NCBI GenBank assembly: GCA_024516155.1
Contig: JAJJXM010000018.1
Coordinates: forward strand, 496,001 to 560,000
From: Pyronema omphalodes
Taxonomy: Eukaryota > Ascomycota > Pezizomycetes > Pezizales > Pyronemataceae
Direction of reading: 5' to 3'
Length of the DNA stretch: 64,000 nt
Shown here: in pieces, positions 14,856 through 26,131 of the stretch
How the letters are laid out: the number at the start of each line of letters is the position of its first letter
How positions within the stretch are numbered: position 1 is the first letter of the stretch
Made by a program: the position numbers and the translations under genes
The notes under the pieces: generated by a model
What the model saw: only the letters and a program-made list of their open reading frames with translations
Told to the model about the DNA's origin: nothing
Databases searched by the model: none

Positions 14856-17838
14856 ATGGTCTCGGCTACTGAAGCTGCTCGTCCTATCTTCCCCAAAGCT
14901 AATAGCTTCTCCTTGGAGGAATTCTCGGTATATAATCCAACCCCTACTCACCCCTCACACCCCTCACACCACTCCCAGCTCCTTATAGCTTACACCGCTC
15001 CGCAAGAGAAAGTAAAACTAACTTCCCCATGTGCTTTATAGAGTAAAGACTTCATTGTGAAAGACTTCATTGAAGGTCTTACCGACTCCTCGATCCCCGC
15101 CAATCGTCGCAGCGGTTTAAATAACAATGGCAACGCATTTGATCCGAAACCTTATATCCGAACATTTGAAGCGGCGTTAGATCGACTAAAGGAACTGGAT
15201 GAAACGTTATCGGAAAAAGAAAGTGAACTGAAAGAAGGGGTTAGAAGAGCGGAGATTGAACATTCTAGAACTTTGGATAGATTGGGAGATAAGTTTAATT
15301 CTACGCTACAGGAATTTCATAGACTGGATAATAGTATTACTGATGGTGGTGGAATGGCTGTGCGTATTGGTGGTCAGTTGGAAGCCCTGGATAAACAGAG
15401 ACAGAGAGCGGAGGATGCGAGGTTTTTGATTGCGTGTTATACAGAGTTCTCCAGAGGTGAGACTAGGAGGTTGGAGAAGCTTAGACGCACCGGAAGGATT
15501 GAGGATTCTATTAGATGTGCGGTCGTCTCGAGACAGTTGTCGTTGATTGTTAAGAGGAATGAGGGGGCGGCGGCAAATGTTAAGACGAAGGAACTTATTG
15601 AGAGCTTTTCCGAGAGTTTGGAACAGGATCTGTTGAAGCAGTTTGATGATGCTTATAGGAGGTTTAAGAAGGATCAGATGAAGGTAGGATATCGTGAATT
15701 ACTTGGTGTCATGGAGGAAATGCTGACGGTTTTTGTTATGAAGGGTTGTGCAAAAGTACTGCATGATTTCAATGGAGGTGCTAGTGTTGTCAGCAACTTT
15801 TTGAATCAGATGAACTTCTTTATCGAGACAGGAAAGATCAACGCCGGAGATGTGGTTATTGAAAAGACGATGTAAATCTTCTAATTATCTCTATAATAAC
15901 CCTGAGATATGCCGGCTAACCAATTGTTCTAGAGAAGAACGTCTCTCAGATCCCGACGACACCCCGCCAGGCCTAGAACCATCCCTCGTCTCCCTTATCA
16001 GCGAAGTCAGAGAAGTTCTCAAGGTTGAATCAGAAACTATCAAAGATGTCTTCCCCTTCCCTGAGCAGGTTCTTGGTACTTTACTACAGCGTGTCTTCCA
16101 GCAATCCCTGCAACAGAGACTTGAAATGGTCCTCGACAAAACTGCTACTCTTTCTCCCCTCGCTTTCCTACGAACTTTGCAGGCTTCCAGAGCTGCTGTC
16201 ATCACCCTTGCTGATGATCTTAAGAACCACGGTTTGACGGAACACCCCGGTCCTCTTTCTTCCGCTACTACCATGGTTATCGATCAGAACGTTGAAGAGC
16301 TATTCATTCCTTACCTACAGGACCGTGGATATATGGAGCGTGAACGCGAGTCCTTGGAACAGCTTTACAGTGGTATCCTACTAAAATTCAGTTTATTCCA
16401 CGACCAACGAAAGAAGAACCAGAACCTCGGAGTGTTGGACCGGTTAAAGAAATCCAGAGAACGCGTGATCGAGAAAGTGATCGAGAGTGATCTTGGAAAG
16501 TCGCAGAGTGGGGCATTATCCAGGATTATCGGTTTCAACCAGGGAGCTAATGGAAGTGGGCATTTGTCAGATGTTATTGTTACGGATCAGGATGGAAAAC
16601 TGAATGTCGAATTCTCCAAGCGTATGCTGAAATGGCTAGCCGAAGCTGTTGGAAGAAGCATCGAGTTGAGCTCCGCTGCCGATACCCCGAAGGATGTTAG
16701 CGCTCTCCTGAATATCCTATTGGAGCATATGCGGAATACGTACATTGATGTTGCACTGGATGCGTGAGTTTACCCCCGCTGAATAATTTTGTGAAACATG
16801 AACATGAGCAGCGTGAGCAGAACCAACGACAATACTGACAATGCGCAGTGCCATGGACTCGGCTGAGCAGGCCAGCAAGGACACCAAGTCAGAACCTGAT
16901 TTGGCCTACGTCCAGGAAATGAAGCCGGCAACTAAGATCATGCACCTGATGTTTTCATTCATCAATACCGCTTTGATTCCTCTATCACAAACCTCTCTTA
17001 CCACACGGCGAGAGATGGTTAAGCTCACTAACACTACGATAACTAGCTTAGAGCAGAAGATTAACACAATAATCCAGAAGACTGCAGACAGTAAGTGGAA
17101 TTGAGTTTGGCGTTCGCCCTAAAGTTAATACATGCTGATACCCGTAGTCGTTATTAACTATCTCGGAATTTTGCTTTCTAAGCAAAAGAAGCAAGATTAC
17201 AAGCCTAAAGATGATGAAGTCATTTTAACCACACTGCAGACTCCCACCTGTTTGTCTGTGTGCGCATTTCTTACAAAGGTTCACACCGTAGCATTAGAAT
17301 CCTTAGACGGCGAGAACTTGCTTGGCTTCCTCAACGAGATTGGACAGGGACTTCGCGGGTTCTTGCTTGAGCATCTTAAGAAATTCCCTGTCAACCAAGC
17401 TGGTGCAATTATGTTGTCAAAGTATGCCTGCCTCCGCTGTCAAACTTTACCTGCATATGATACCTAACGGCTTAAACAGGGATGTAACCAAGTACCGCGA
17501 GGTCGTAGATAAATTCAACGTTGCAGCTCTTAAGGATAGCTACGAGTTGTTACACGAAATCGGAAACCTCTTCGTTGTCGGGTAAGTTATGCTCCATCAT
17601 CCACCTCCACCTCCACCTCCACCTGCACAGCCACTAACAAACAGCAGTCCCCAAGCCCTCAAGGACAGAATGAGGGATGGTGTGTTGGCGAGGGTTAAGC
17701 CCAGTATTCTCAAGCCGTACTTGATGAAGAGAGAGGACTACGTGTCTGTGGGAATTGAGAAGATTGTGAGTTTTGATTTAACCATTAGGTGCTTCAGAAG
17801 ACGACACTAATAACAACAAACAGCTTTTGAGCGAATAA
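14856..17838 (+). CDS. SEC10: Exocyst complex component Sec10
   Basis: Subunit of the exocyst, which tethers secretory vesicles to growth sites on the plasma membrane. Exons: 14856-14927, 15042-15871, 15933-16763, 16849-17090, 17148-17421, 17480-17581, 17648-17765, 17824-17838; 827 aa, normal for fungal Sec10. The N-terminal coiled coil has the family pattern FDPKPYIRTFEAALDRL, then RRAEIEHSRTLDRLGDKF and AVRIGGQLEALDKQRQRAED. Later landmarks are ERVIEKVIESDLG and the C-terminal KDVTKYREVVDKFN. The start is the ATG of a short first exon (MVSATEAARPIFPK). Exon 7 has a tandem CAGCAG acceptor, so one extra residue is possible (exon start 17645 or 17648). The flanking genes are in the same orientation but unrelated. 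Confidence 0.93.
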
Positions 17839-18286
17839 TTTGGAGGATGAGCATGCGATACCAGGGATGAACCATTTAGATGGGATAATATGTTTTTTTA
17901 TTTTGGGCGGCCTCTCGTAATCAACAATAGAGGACACGTATGAATTTTTAAAGTATGGCGTTTTGGCTACTGGGAACTGTTACTGTAGTAATACGCGTAA
18001 ATCTAGTACATATTTTCTATGGCCATAGATAAGATCTTTTTTTTGAGCATATGTAGCATAGCCCGCCTACTAGTGCGGGACGCTAGACCCCACAAGTGTC
18101 CTAAATATAAATAAAGACCTCCCGCTCCCTCCTTCTAGTCTCCTTGTCGTCAGCAACTACTACACGTCCACACCGGTAACACCCGGAGCTTTGGGTCCTG
18201 GACTCTTGGGTGCTCAACCCTAGCCCGCCAGGCACTACATCTATATCCTCCACTTCCTTTCTTTACATCCTCCACCTCTCGCAAAC
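17839..18286. other. Short intergenic region SEC10 to CofD-like gene
   Basis: About 450 nt with the SEC10 3' end and the upstream region of the CofD-like gene. A pyrimidine-rich stretch (18120-18280) leads to the next ATG. Nothing else was recognised. Confidence 0.5.
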
Positions 18287-20127
18287 ATGGCAAGTCGACG
18301 CCGTTTGGTCGTTTTGAGCGGAGGCAGCGCAGCAAATAACCTTATTGACGTGTTTACTACGCTCTGCCAAGATAACGGACGCGGATTAGACTTCATCATT
18401 CCGATTTCGTGAGTTATTTTTTTTTTCTTTTTTCCTTTTCAAAGTTTAAATCGGATTGGGTTTTGCTGACAGTGACATAGCGATAATGGTGGATCTACAT
18501 CCGAGATCTTGCGAGTTTTTGGAGGTCCTGGCATAGGAGACGTCCGAAGTTTGTTTCCTCCCCGAGATTTTCCTCCTCCTCCACCCCCCCCCCCCCCCCC
18601 CCCCCCCCTCCTGAAATATACTCGGCATTTCTGACGGCTTCATAAGGTCGCCTTGTCCGTCTGGTTCCAGAGGAAACTGAGAACAGCGAACTCCAAGCCA
18701 TAAAACGGCTTTTGGGTCACCGTCTGGCCAGTTGTCGTCAGGAGGCTCGTATGGAATGGCTCGAGATCGTTGAAGGTACACATAAGCTCTGGACCGGGGT
18801 ATGTAGACTTTTATTCCCTTCGTCCCCCCCCCCCCCCCCCTGGCTTGATGCATGAATGCTGATCATCATCATAATAGATCTCTTCCGAGAAACGAGAATT
18901 ACTACGCTCTTTCTTTAATCTTCTTAATCTAGAGATTCTTAAGAGATCAAGACCTGGAAGTTCTTTTAACTTCAGTACAGCTAGCACAGGAAATTTATTC
19001 CTAACTGGCGCGAGAATCTTTTTCGGTTCCTTCGAAAGTGCGATTTATTTGTTCAGAAGTATTACGGGAGTTCCAGACAATATTCAGGGTACCTCTTCTC
19101 ATTCTCTATCATCTCGCTCGCCGATAGCATCAGATCCTGACCGGTGTAAAGTTATTCCTGCTATCAACTCCAACTTCGCCCATCACATCGCCGCGGGACT
19201 CGAGGACGGTACGGTCGTTACTGGCCAGAACCAAATCTCACACCCTTCTCCTCCTGCTAGTGGAATTCCTCAAGTATTCTTCCCTCCGATTACACCTGTC
19301 ACACCAAGCGACTCCGAGGCAGAGGAAGAAGAAATTGAAGACGCAAATCTTCCCGGTTCTCTCGCCGAGCTTCGTAAACAGAATATTGCTTTCTCGAAGC
19401 ATGACGAGGCCGAGCTCACCAGTAGAATTGAGAGGGTTTGGTACATTAATCCCTACGGACAAGAGATTCGCCCCCCTGCCAACCCCAAGGCCATCTCATC
19501 TCTTAACCATGCCGAGGCTGTCATTTACAGTATTGGAAGTTTGTATACTAGGTACGTGGCTCCCTCTTTCTTCACTTCTGATATTAACAATATGTCAGTC
19601 TGGCTCCCATCCTGGTTCTCAAGAATATTGCTCAAGCCATCAAGGGATGCCCGTCTCATACCCCCAAAATTCTCCTTTTGAACGGTAGCCATGACCGTGA
19701 GACTTCTCCTGACTGTGCATCCTTCACTGGAACCAGTTTCGTCAAGGCGATTGTCCGCGCTATCACAGGGGATGCGGATACCGCCCGTTGGAGAGACTAC
19801 GTCACTCACGTCATCTTCCTCGAAGGTAACGGGGCCCCCAAGGTCAACACTGACGAGCTCAAGGCACGTGGTGTCGAGCCAGTCCGAGTCTATGGACGTC
19901 GGCACCCCGACGGAGAGGGCAAGGGTATGCTGTACGATTCCGTCCCACTTCTTTCAGCCCTCGGAGCTATCCTCGGAAAGGCTCGAGGACGGAAGCCTGA
20001 AACAAGAAGGAACACTGTCGATGGCCTTCAACTTGCCAATGGAGCCGAGAAGAATGGGAATGGTCACGGGCTTGGAAACGTACATGGCCTCGGTAATGCG
20101 AGAACGGTTAATGGCGCCGGTAGATAG
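18287..20127 (+). CDS. CofD/YvcK (UPF0052)-like protein
   Basis: Belongs to the family of bacterial YvcK (gluconeogenesis factor) and archaeal CofD (2-phospho-L-lactate transferase), which fold around a nucleotide-binding site. The fungal role is unclear. Exons: 18287-18408, 18481-18548, 18647-18798, 18878-19551, 19599-20127; 514 aa. The N-terminal loop is VVLSGGSAANNLIDVF and the second motif is SDNGGSTSEILRVFGGPGIG. Further conserved parts are GNLFLTGARIFFGSFESA, VIPAINSNFAHHIAAGLEDG, VTGQNQISHPSPP, then IYSIGSLYTSLAPILVL. An acidic EAEEEEIED insert interrupts the core near residue 235. The tail is rich in G, N and H. Introns 2 and 3 each carry a long poly-C run, and intron 2 ends in AAG. 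Confidence 0.88.
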
Positions 20128-22570
20128 GGTCTTACTCTTACGCGCATCCAAACGGAACAGTTCTAGGAATGGGGTAATCGGCGTTCTTTTACTGCTTTGC
20201 ATTATGTTATTCTGGGGGTTTTGTTCTTTTTTTTGTCCTGTTTTCTACTTTCTTTTATTGCACCGGGTTTGGCTACTAGAGTTATGGGCTCACGCTAGTT
20301 GATAGAGTTGCAATTAAAAATGTTAAAGTCATTCTTATTTTACGTCTTTTTTTCTTTTTCTTTTTACTTTTTACTTGGTGCTGATGGGGTATCGGGGAGT
20401 TTGGGGAGTTTGGGGAGTTTTATGGAGTGTGGTTGGGGGGTTTATGGCTTGGTGGGTTGGTGGGCTTGTGGGCTGATGGGTTGAGGGATTGATGAGTTGA
20501 TGAGCTTATAGGATTAACAAGAATAGGAGGATAGAAGGATAGAAGGATACGAGTCAGAGGTTACAACAAGGTATCTCAGGGAGTTATAAAAGATTAGAAA
20601 AATCATAAGTTGGAGGAAAATGATATTCTTATTTTTATGTTTAACTCTCCACAGTTATAAATTATTAAATGAAAATATTCTATTTTTTTATATTCCTTTT
20701 TGTGATTATATATATTCTTTCATCAATCCCTGATCTTAGACTGTTATATATGTGGACTTGATGGACTTGATGGGGAATGGGGAATGAGGAATGTGAGGAG
20801 GGAGAAGGATATGATGGAATGAGGATAGGGGAGTTGGAGAATTAGGGAATTAGGGAATTTTGAATATATGGGTATATATGATATATGAGATATCCATCCA
20901 GGTTATAAAATAAAAAAGATATAAATGAACACCGGTAAATAAAAGCATAGATAAACAATAACATAAACATAAACAAGATCAACAAAACAAGATCAACAAA
21001 TAAAATAAACAGCTTATATGCTGATTGCTGATTGCTGGTTTGCTTGCTATCTTACCAGTTTGCTTGTCTGATTGCTTTCTGGAACTATTTTCCTTCAATA
21101 CTACTATTACTCCTCTTCTTCTGTCTTCTGTCTTCTATCTTTCAAGTTTTTTTTTTTTTTTTAATACTCTTTTTTGATAATTATTTCGTCTTCATCTTTA
21201 TCTTCATCTTGGTTTTTATACTCGGTCTATGATATGCATAGACGATAGCAGCATAGATGATAGCAGCATACGGTATAGCAGCATACGGCATAGATGATAG
21301 CAGCATAGCAGCATACGGTATAGCAGCATACGGTATAAGAACATATATAGGGTACAGAGCAAAGTATTCCGGCGCTTGCTGTATATACCATAGCGTACAG
21401 TATACCATAGCATATAATATACCATAGCATAAGATATACCATAGCATAAGATATACCATAGCATAAGATATACCATAGCGTACAATATACTGTTTACAAA
21501 GCATATCACCACATCACCAGGACAGCACACCGAGGAAAAATCAGCATAGCACACCGAGGAAAAATCAGCATAGCATAGCATAGCATAGCATAGCCTAATA
21601 TAAAAATCGAAATTGAAGCAGAAGTAGCAATCCAAATCCAAATCGAAATTGAAGTAAAAAAAAAATAGAAGTAGTATAGAATAGAATATAATAATATCAA
21701 AAAACAGAAACAGTAACAGTAAAAAAAAAAGAAAAAGAAGACAAAAGTAACAAAAGTAACAAAAGAACAACCTAAAAAAACAAAAAAAAGAACAAAAAGG
21801 CGAAGAAGCGAAGAAGACAAAAGAAAAGCTAAAAAAAAAAAAACAAAGAAAAGAAAAGAAGAAAAAAAAGAGAAAAAAAAGATACAAAGGAGACCTGCAC
21901 AAAAAAAAAGATAAAGACAAAAAACAGAAAGAAGACAAAAAAAAACAACATAGAAAAACAAGAAAAAGAATCCCAAGACGCCGTGGTTAAGAGGTATACA
22001 GATAGAGATAGAGGTAGAGATATAGAGTTATTTGTTTTGAAAAAAAAAAAAAAAAGCCAAAGAGAATAGAAAAGAATAGAATAGAAACACCCAAGAAAGG
22101 TTCAATCTTCGACCTTTTAGTATTGCGAGATAGGGAGAGATAGGGAGAGATACAGGGAGAGAGATAGAGATATAGAAATAGATAGAAAAAATATATATTT
22201 CCATTCTAGTATCTTTGTGTTGTGCGCCAATTATTATATTCCATTCCTTTTCAATTCCAATCCCTGTCAAGGCAAGGCAAGGCAAGTCAAGTTAGGCCGA
22301 GTCGAGTCGGTCGAGTCAAAATGCGCTGTGCATGAGTTCCGCCTGGCCTTGCTGGGCTTTGCCGGGCCTCCCCTCCTCTTCCTCTTTCCTTCCCCGCCTT
22401 GCCTCACCTCCCTCCTCCGCCACCCCCGCCTCGCCTCTGTTCGCCCCAGTTCGCCTCACTCCGCTTCACTTCGTCTCGCTTCGCCTCTCTTCGCTTCGCT
22501 TCCAATTCCTGCTTGCATCCCGCGCCGCTGTAGATATATTCCCCCGCCCTCCGCGCTCCATTACACCTGT
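20128..22570. repeat. Repeat-rich intergenic region
   Basis: Convergent 3' ends of the CofD-like (+) and She3-like (-) genes. There is T-rich DNA at 20190-20400, AT-rich DNA at 20600-21010, and minisatellites of GCATACGGTATAGCA and ACCATAGCATAAGAT types at 21235-21500. A/GAAA-rich DNA follows at 21650-22050, then (GATAGGGA)-type repeats at 22120-22190. 22270-22520 holds GGCAA and TTCGCCTC repeats. No gene was found. Confidence 0.7.
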
Positions 22571-23485
22571 TTACTCGGGTCTAAAAGCCTTTTCTATTCC
22601 GATAAGATGCCGCATAGACTTGACGGTTTCTTCGGCGGCCTCGACAGTCTCGTCCAATTTCTTCTCTTGTAATTCAGCCGTCCTCCTAATCCTACGCATC
22701 TCACTTTGCGCCTCGTTGATAGTAGATTCGCAACGTTCGGTAATCTTATTCTTTGCCAATCGCAACTTTTCAAGTTCCTGTCTCTGCTGCTCAACTGTAA
22801 CTTCTAAGCGCATCAAGAAAGCATGATCCTTTTCTCTCTCGCTTCCAAGCGCTTCAAGTTGCGCGCGTAGTCGCTCAACGCGCTGCTTGTAACTGTCCGA
22901 CAACCGTTGGAAACCCTCTCGTACGGTATCGTATTGGTTAACGGCCAATAATCTCTGTTCCTTCTCCCGGTTGAGCATATTTTTTAGTTCCTGAACTTGA
23001 TCATCCCCTTCTTTAAGTAACATCTTTGCTCTAATATCAACCTCCAATCTTTGTTCCCTTTCGAAATCCCGTTCAGCTTTCAATTCTTCAATCTTTCGAT
23101 CCTTGCGCGCTAATGATCCTTTATCAATATTATTTTGAAGGATTAAATTGGCATTGGTTGATTGTAGAGAGTCTCTTGCTTGTCTGATGGCCTCTTTTGC
23201 TTTACGTTCTTCTTCGCGTGCAGTTGTTTCAACCTTTAGTTCGCGACGTAATCGATCATTTTCAGCCATAAGCTTTTCGATTACGCGACCTGATTTTCCG
23301 GTTGTCATTCTTGTGGGTGATGTGGCAAGACCTCCGTTACTTCCGTCGAATGCTTCGAGATGTTGGTGGGAAACTGAGCCGTTTCGTCGAGGTGATAAAG
23401 GTATCTCTTGAGCTGGTGATGATGGCGGCTCAGACATCATATCGTGCCCGTTGTTGTCGTAGTGTTCGTGAAAGCTACCGTTCAT
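22571..23485 (-). CDS. SHE3: She3-like coiled-coil protein
   Basis: Resembles the filamentous-fungal proteins named after yeast She3, an RNA-binding adaptor linking mRNA to myosin V; in moulds the role is inferred only. Single exon, 304 aa. Residues 1-60 are disordered and rich in S, P and N. From about 62 (KSGRVIEKLMAENDRLRREL) to 295 the sequence is one continuous coiled coil. Fungus-conserved blocks include ARDSLQSTNANLILQNN, GSLARKDRKIEELKAERDF and LMRLEVTVEQQRQELEKLR. The ATG at 23485 is the first in frame. It ends at TAA shortly after the coiled coil, so it lacks the longer basic C-terminus of the 425-aa yeast protein. A donor-like GTAAAC overlaps the stop, but no downstream exon was recognised. 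Confidence 0.75.
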   Translation of the reverse strand: MNGSFHEHYDNNGHDMMSEPPSSPAQEIPLSPRRNGSVSHQHLEAFDGSNGGLATSPTRMTTGKSGRVIEKLMAENDRLRRELKVETTAREEERKAKEAIRQARDSLQSTNANLILQNNIDKGSLARKDRKIEELKAERDFEREQRLEVDIRAKMLLKEGDDQVQELKNMLNREKEQRLLAVNQYDTVREGFQRLSDSYKQRVERLRAQLEALGSEREKDHAFLMRLEVTVEQQRQELEKLRLAKNKITERCESTINEAQSEMRRIRRTAELQEKKLDETVEAAEETVKSMRHLIGIEKAFRPE

Positions 23486-24813
23486 GTTGATGGCATACGC
23501 GGGGGGTTGAATATAGTGTGTGCGAAGTTCTGACGCGGATGGGGGCGCATCAAAGGGGGTTCGGTTCAGACGATAGGGATGGTTAAGTCGTCGGCGGCGG
23601 CAGCGGCGGTGAAGGTGGTGTAGGTGGTGTAGGTGGTGTTCTTCGCAACGAAAAAGTGAAAGGGGATGATCCTGATCCGAAGGTACTTTGGCGTGTGTTC
23701 GTAACTTCCCAAACTCAGGAGTAAAAAGAAGAAAGAAGAAGAAAAAAAAAAGCAGAAAAGAAGAAATGAAAAATAAGAGGTAAGAGTTAAGAAGTAAGAA
23801 GTAAAAGGTTCAAGGATACCTTCTCGTTCGAATCTTTTGAGGCAGAAGAAAAAAAAAAGAGATTCGAAAGAGATTCGAAAAAGAGATTATGGTTAATGGC
23901 GAAGTGGAAGATGAAGTAAAACAAGTACAGAAAGTAAAACACGGCGGTGCGTGTGTACGTTAGCGGGTGCTGAGAGAAATTGGCATCAATGTGTGGTATA
24001 TTTGATGATGCTGTTGTAGAACACCGAGCGAAATGCACACTACGAGACTACGAGTATGTACCAGCCAGGAAAGTGAAAACAGGGGGGTTTCGAAAATAGA
24101 TTGGGTAGGAGATGCGATGGAAGCTTAGGGTTGGAAAACTGCACAAATCCGTAAGTCCCTGTAAACAACTATTACTCCTACTAAGCCAAACAAAGAGACA
24201 CGTTATTCTGAATAGAGCAGTATGAATAAATAAAATAAAACAAAGTAAAGTAAAGTAAAATAAAATAAACAAAAAACTAGGAGGCGAATTGAGTGAAAAT
24301 TCCTGACCAAAAGACAAATGTAAAACGGCCCCAAGCAAAACTATCTTCAGCAACAGCTAAACCACTCGCAGATCTCGAAAGGGGAAAAAACACAGTAGCA
24401 TGGCCAAGATGAACAAGATGGAGATTAGTCCCGCTCAGATCCCTGTTGATCGCATCCTATTCCGACTCACCGAGAAAAGACCGGGCCAAAGTCACACACA
24501 TCAGGGGGTTACAGGGCGGCCCCGGATTTGTAACGGGGTAATTCTAATGACTTAATGAATGTGCGTGCAAAAAGGCGGTTGCTTCACCATCTGTCACCTT
24601 CGCCGCAGCAAACCAGCAGTGGATAAAAGCACTCTTCGGGCATCCGCATTTAGATATGAAATTCTATGGTCCGACCGTTTATTCTCCTAACCTCAATATC
24701 TAACCTCATTACTGTGTCCAAGACAGGACCCTGACTGACTCTAAAACTGCCACCCCCATCATTACCCCACACGCCTTACCAGCCCCCAAGCTCTGTGCAA
24801 TATGTACTCTACT
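23486..24813. other. Intergenic region
   Basis: Upstream region of the She3-like gene (GGTGTAGGTGGT repeats near 23610-23640, A/G-rich 23700-23900) and the 3' side of the next minus-strand gene. No coding sequence was recognised. Confidence 0.5.
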
Positions 24814-26131
24814 CTACCAGCTCGCCAAACCCGTCTTCCTATTAAACCCACCCCTAATCATCTCCGGGTGTACAATCTTCCCCTTCACGATAGTATGCTT
24901 TACAATACCCTCCACATGTTTTGGGGATACTCTCGCCAACCAAATCCCCTGACCATCCTCCTTTCTGTAAATGATAACATTGGCAGCGTATTTATGTCCT
25001 CCAACATGGTTAATAAAAACCACACTTGCACCTCCTTCTCTAGAGTCTGTAAGATCTCTCCATAGACCTAAGGGTCTTAATTGCTTCTCAAATTCTTTCT
25101 TTAGGATAGGTGCCGAGATTCCACAGCGCGCATCACGGTGTCGGTGGGAGCAAATGAGGATTAAAAAGTCGTGTGGGTACGGCGAAGATTTTAGGGTCCG
25201 TAGTGGGGCGGAGGTAGATGGTGAGGCGACCGGCGAAGCGACAGACGAAGCCACACTGAGGTTAGACAGTTCATCGGTAACTTTAGAAACATCGGTGGCA
25301 GTAGAAGTTCCGGCGGAAGGGGCCTCTCCCTCGGGTTTATCCTCCGCTGACTCTTCCGTCTCCGAGGGATCGGCATCCCTAGCAAGTGGATCACTAGTTG
25401 TCGGCCCGGTGTTGATATACTCCTTGATTACCGTTTCCGCATCGGCGGGTCTTATACCCTCGAGAACTTCGAATGCTGGTAGTAGTAGGAGCTTCGTGGG
25501 CTTCTGTTCGTCTTTCTCGTAGTATTCGTGTGGTGGTGGGATGTTACTGGCGGAGATCATCATTCTCTATTTGAGGAATCATCGTCAGCTTCTTAAAAAT
25601 CTCGAAATATCCGCAGCCCGCCCACAACCAAAGCCAGAAAGCTCCCCGGTGCCTTGAAAGCACTGTCAGACTTGACGATGTCCGACAACGTCCAATGAAG
25701 CCCTTCCAAAGCGGTCCACTTCTACCTCTCACTCTCCACCTTCATCCCTCAAGTTTTCAACCTACCCCATTCTCAACCTTCGCCACGCCCTTCCAAAGCG
25801 CCTCCATAACCGAGCCCTTAATCTCCTCGACATCCCTAATCCAATCCGTCTCACCAGTAGCCACAACAACATGCGTAGAATAACCCTTAATACCACCCCA
25901 AAGCTTATCGTCCATTTCCACACCAATCTTATCAAACGCCTTGCCGTACCCGGATCCTTCTACCGGACATGCTTCACAATCATGGTTGCAATTCTCGCTG
26001 TCTTCGTCTTCTTTACCGACTATGGGGAATAGTGTTTCGGCCGTGACGGAATTCGAGGGTGTGCCGGATCGTGGTGTGGTCAATGGACTTAGGATGTTGC
26101 TGCCGAGTCGTTTGAGGGCTGCGAATGACAT
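24814..26131 (-). CDS. Apd1/Aim32-type thioredoxin-like [2Fe-2S] protein (Suc_Fer-like)
   Basis: Member of the sucrase/ferredoxin-like family that includes yeast Apd1 (cytosolic) and Aim32 (mitochondrial), which bind a [2Fe-2S] cluster through two Cys and two His. Exons 26131-25766 and 25566-24814; 372 aa. The N-terminal motif CNHDCEACP lies near residue 48. The C-terminal thioredoxin-like domain has CSHRHRDARC (C-x8-C, about 261 and 270) and HVGGH (H-x3-H, about 309 and 313), which is the family's ligand pattern. An S/T/A/E-rich linker (about 180-240) separates the halves. The 199-nt intron is longer than its neighbours and a small extra exon inside it cannot be excluded; the chosen junction (GTAGGT, then GCTGAC branch and ATAG) joins KVENG to RMMISASNIPPP in frame. 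Confidence 0.83.

Noticed and set aside
25569..25765. An extra exon inside the intron of the Fe-S protein gene
   Set aside because: The middle sequence is open in one frame, but no donor/acceptor pair keeps the frame as well as the single intron does.
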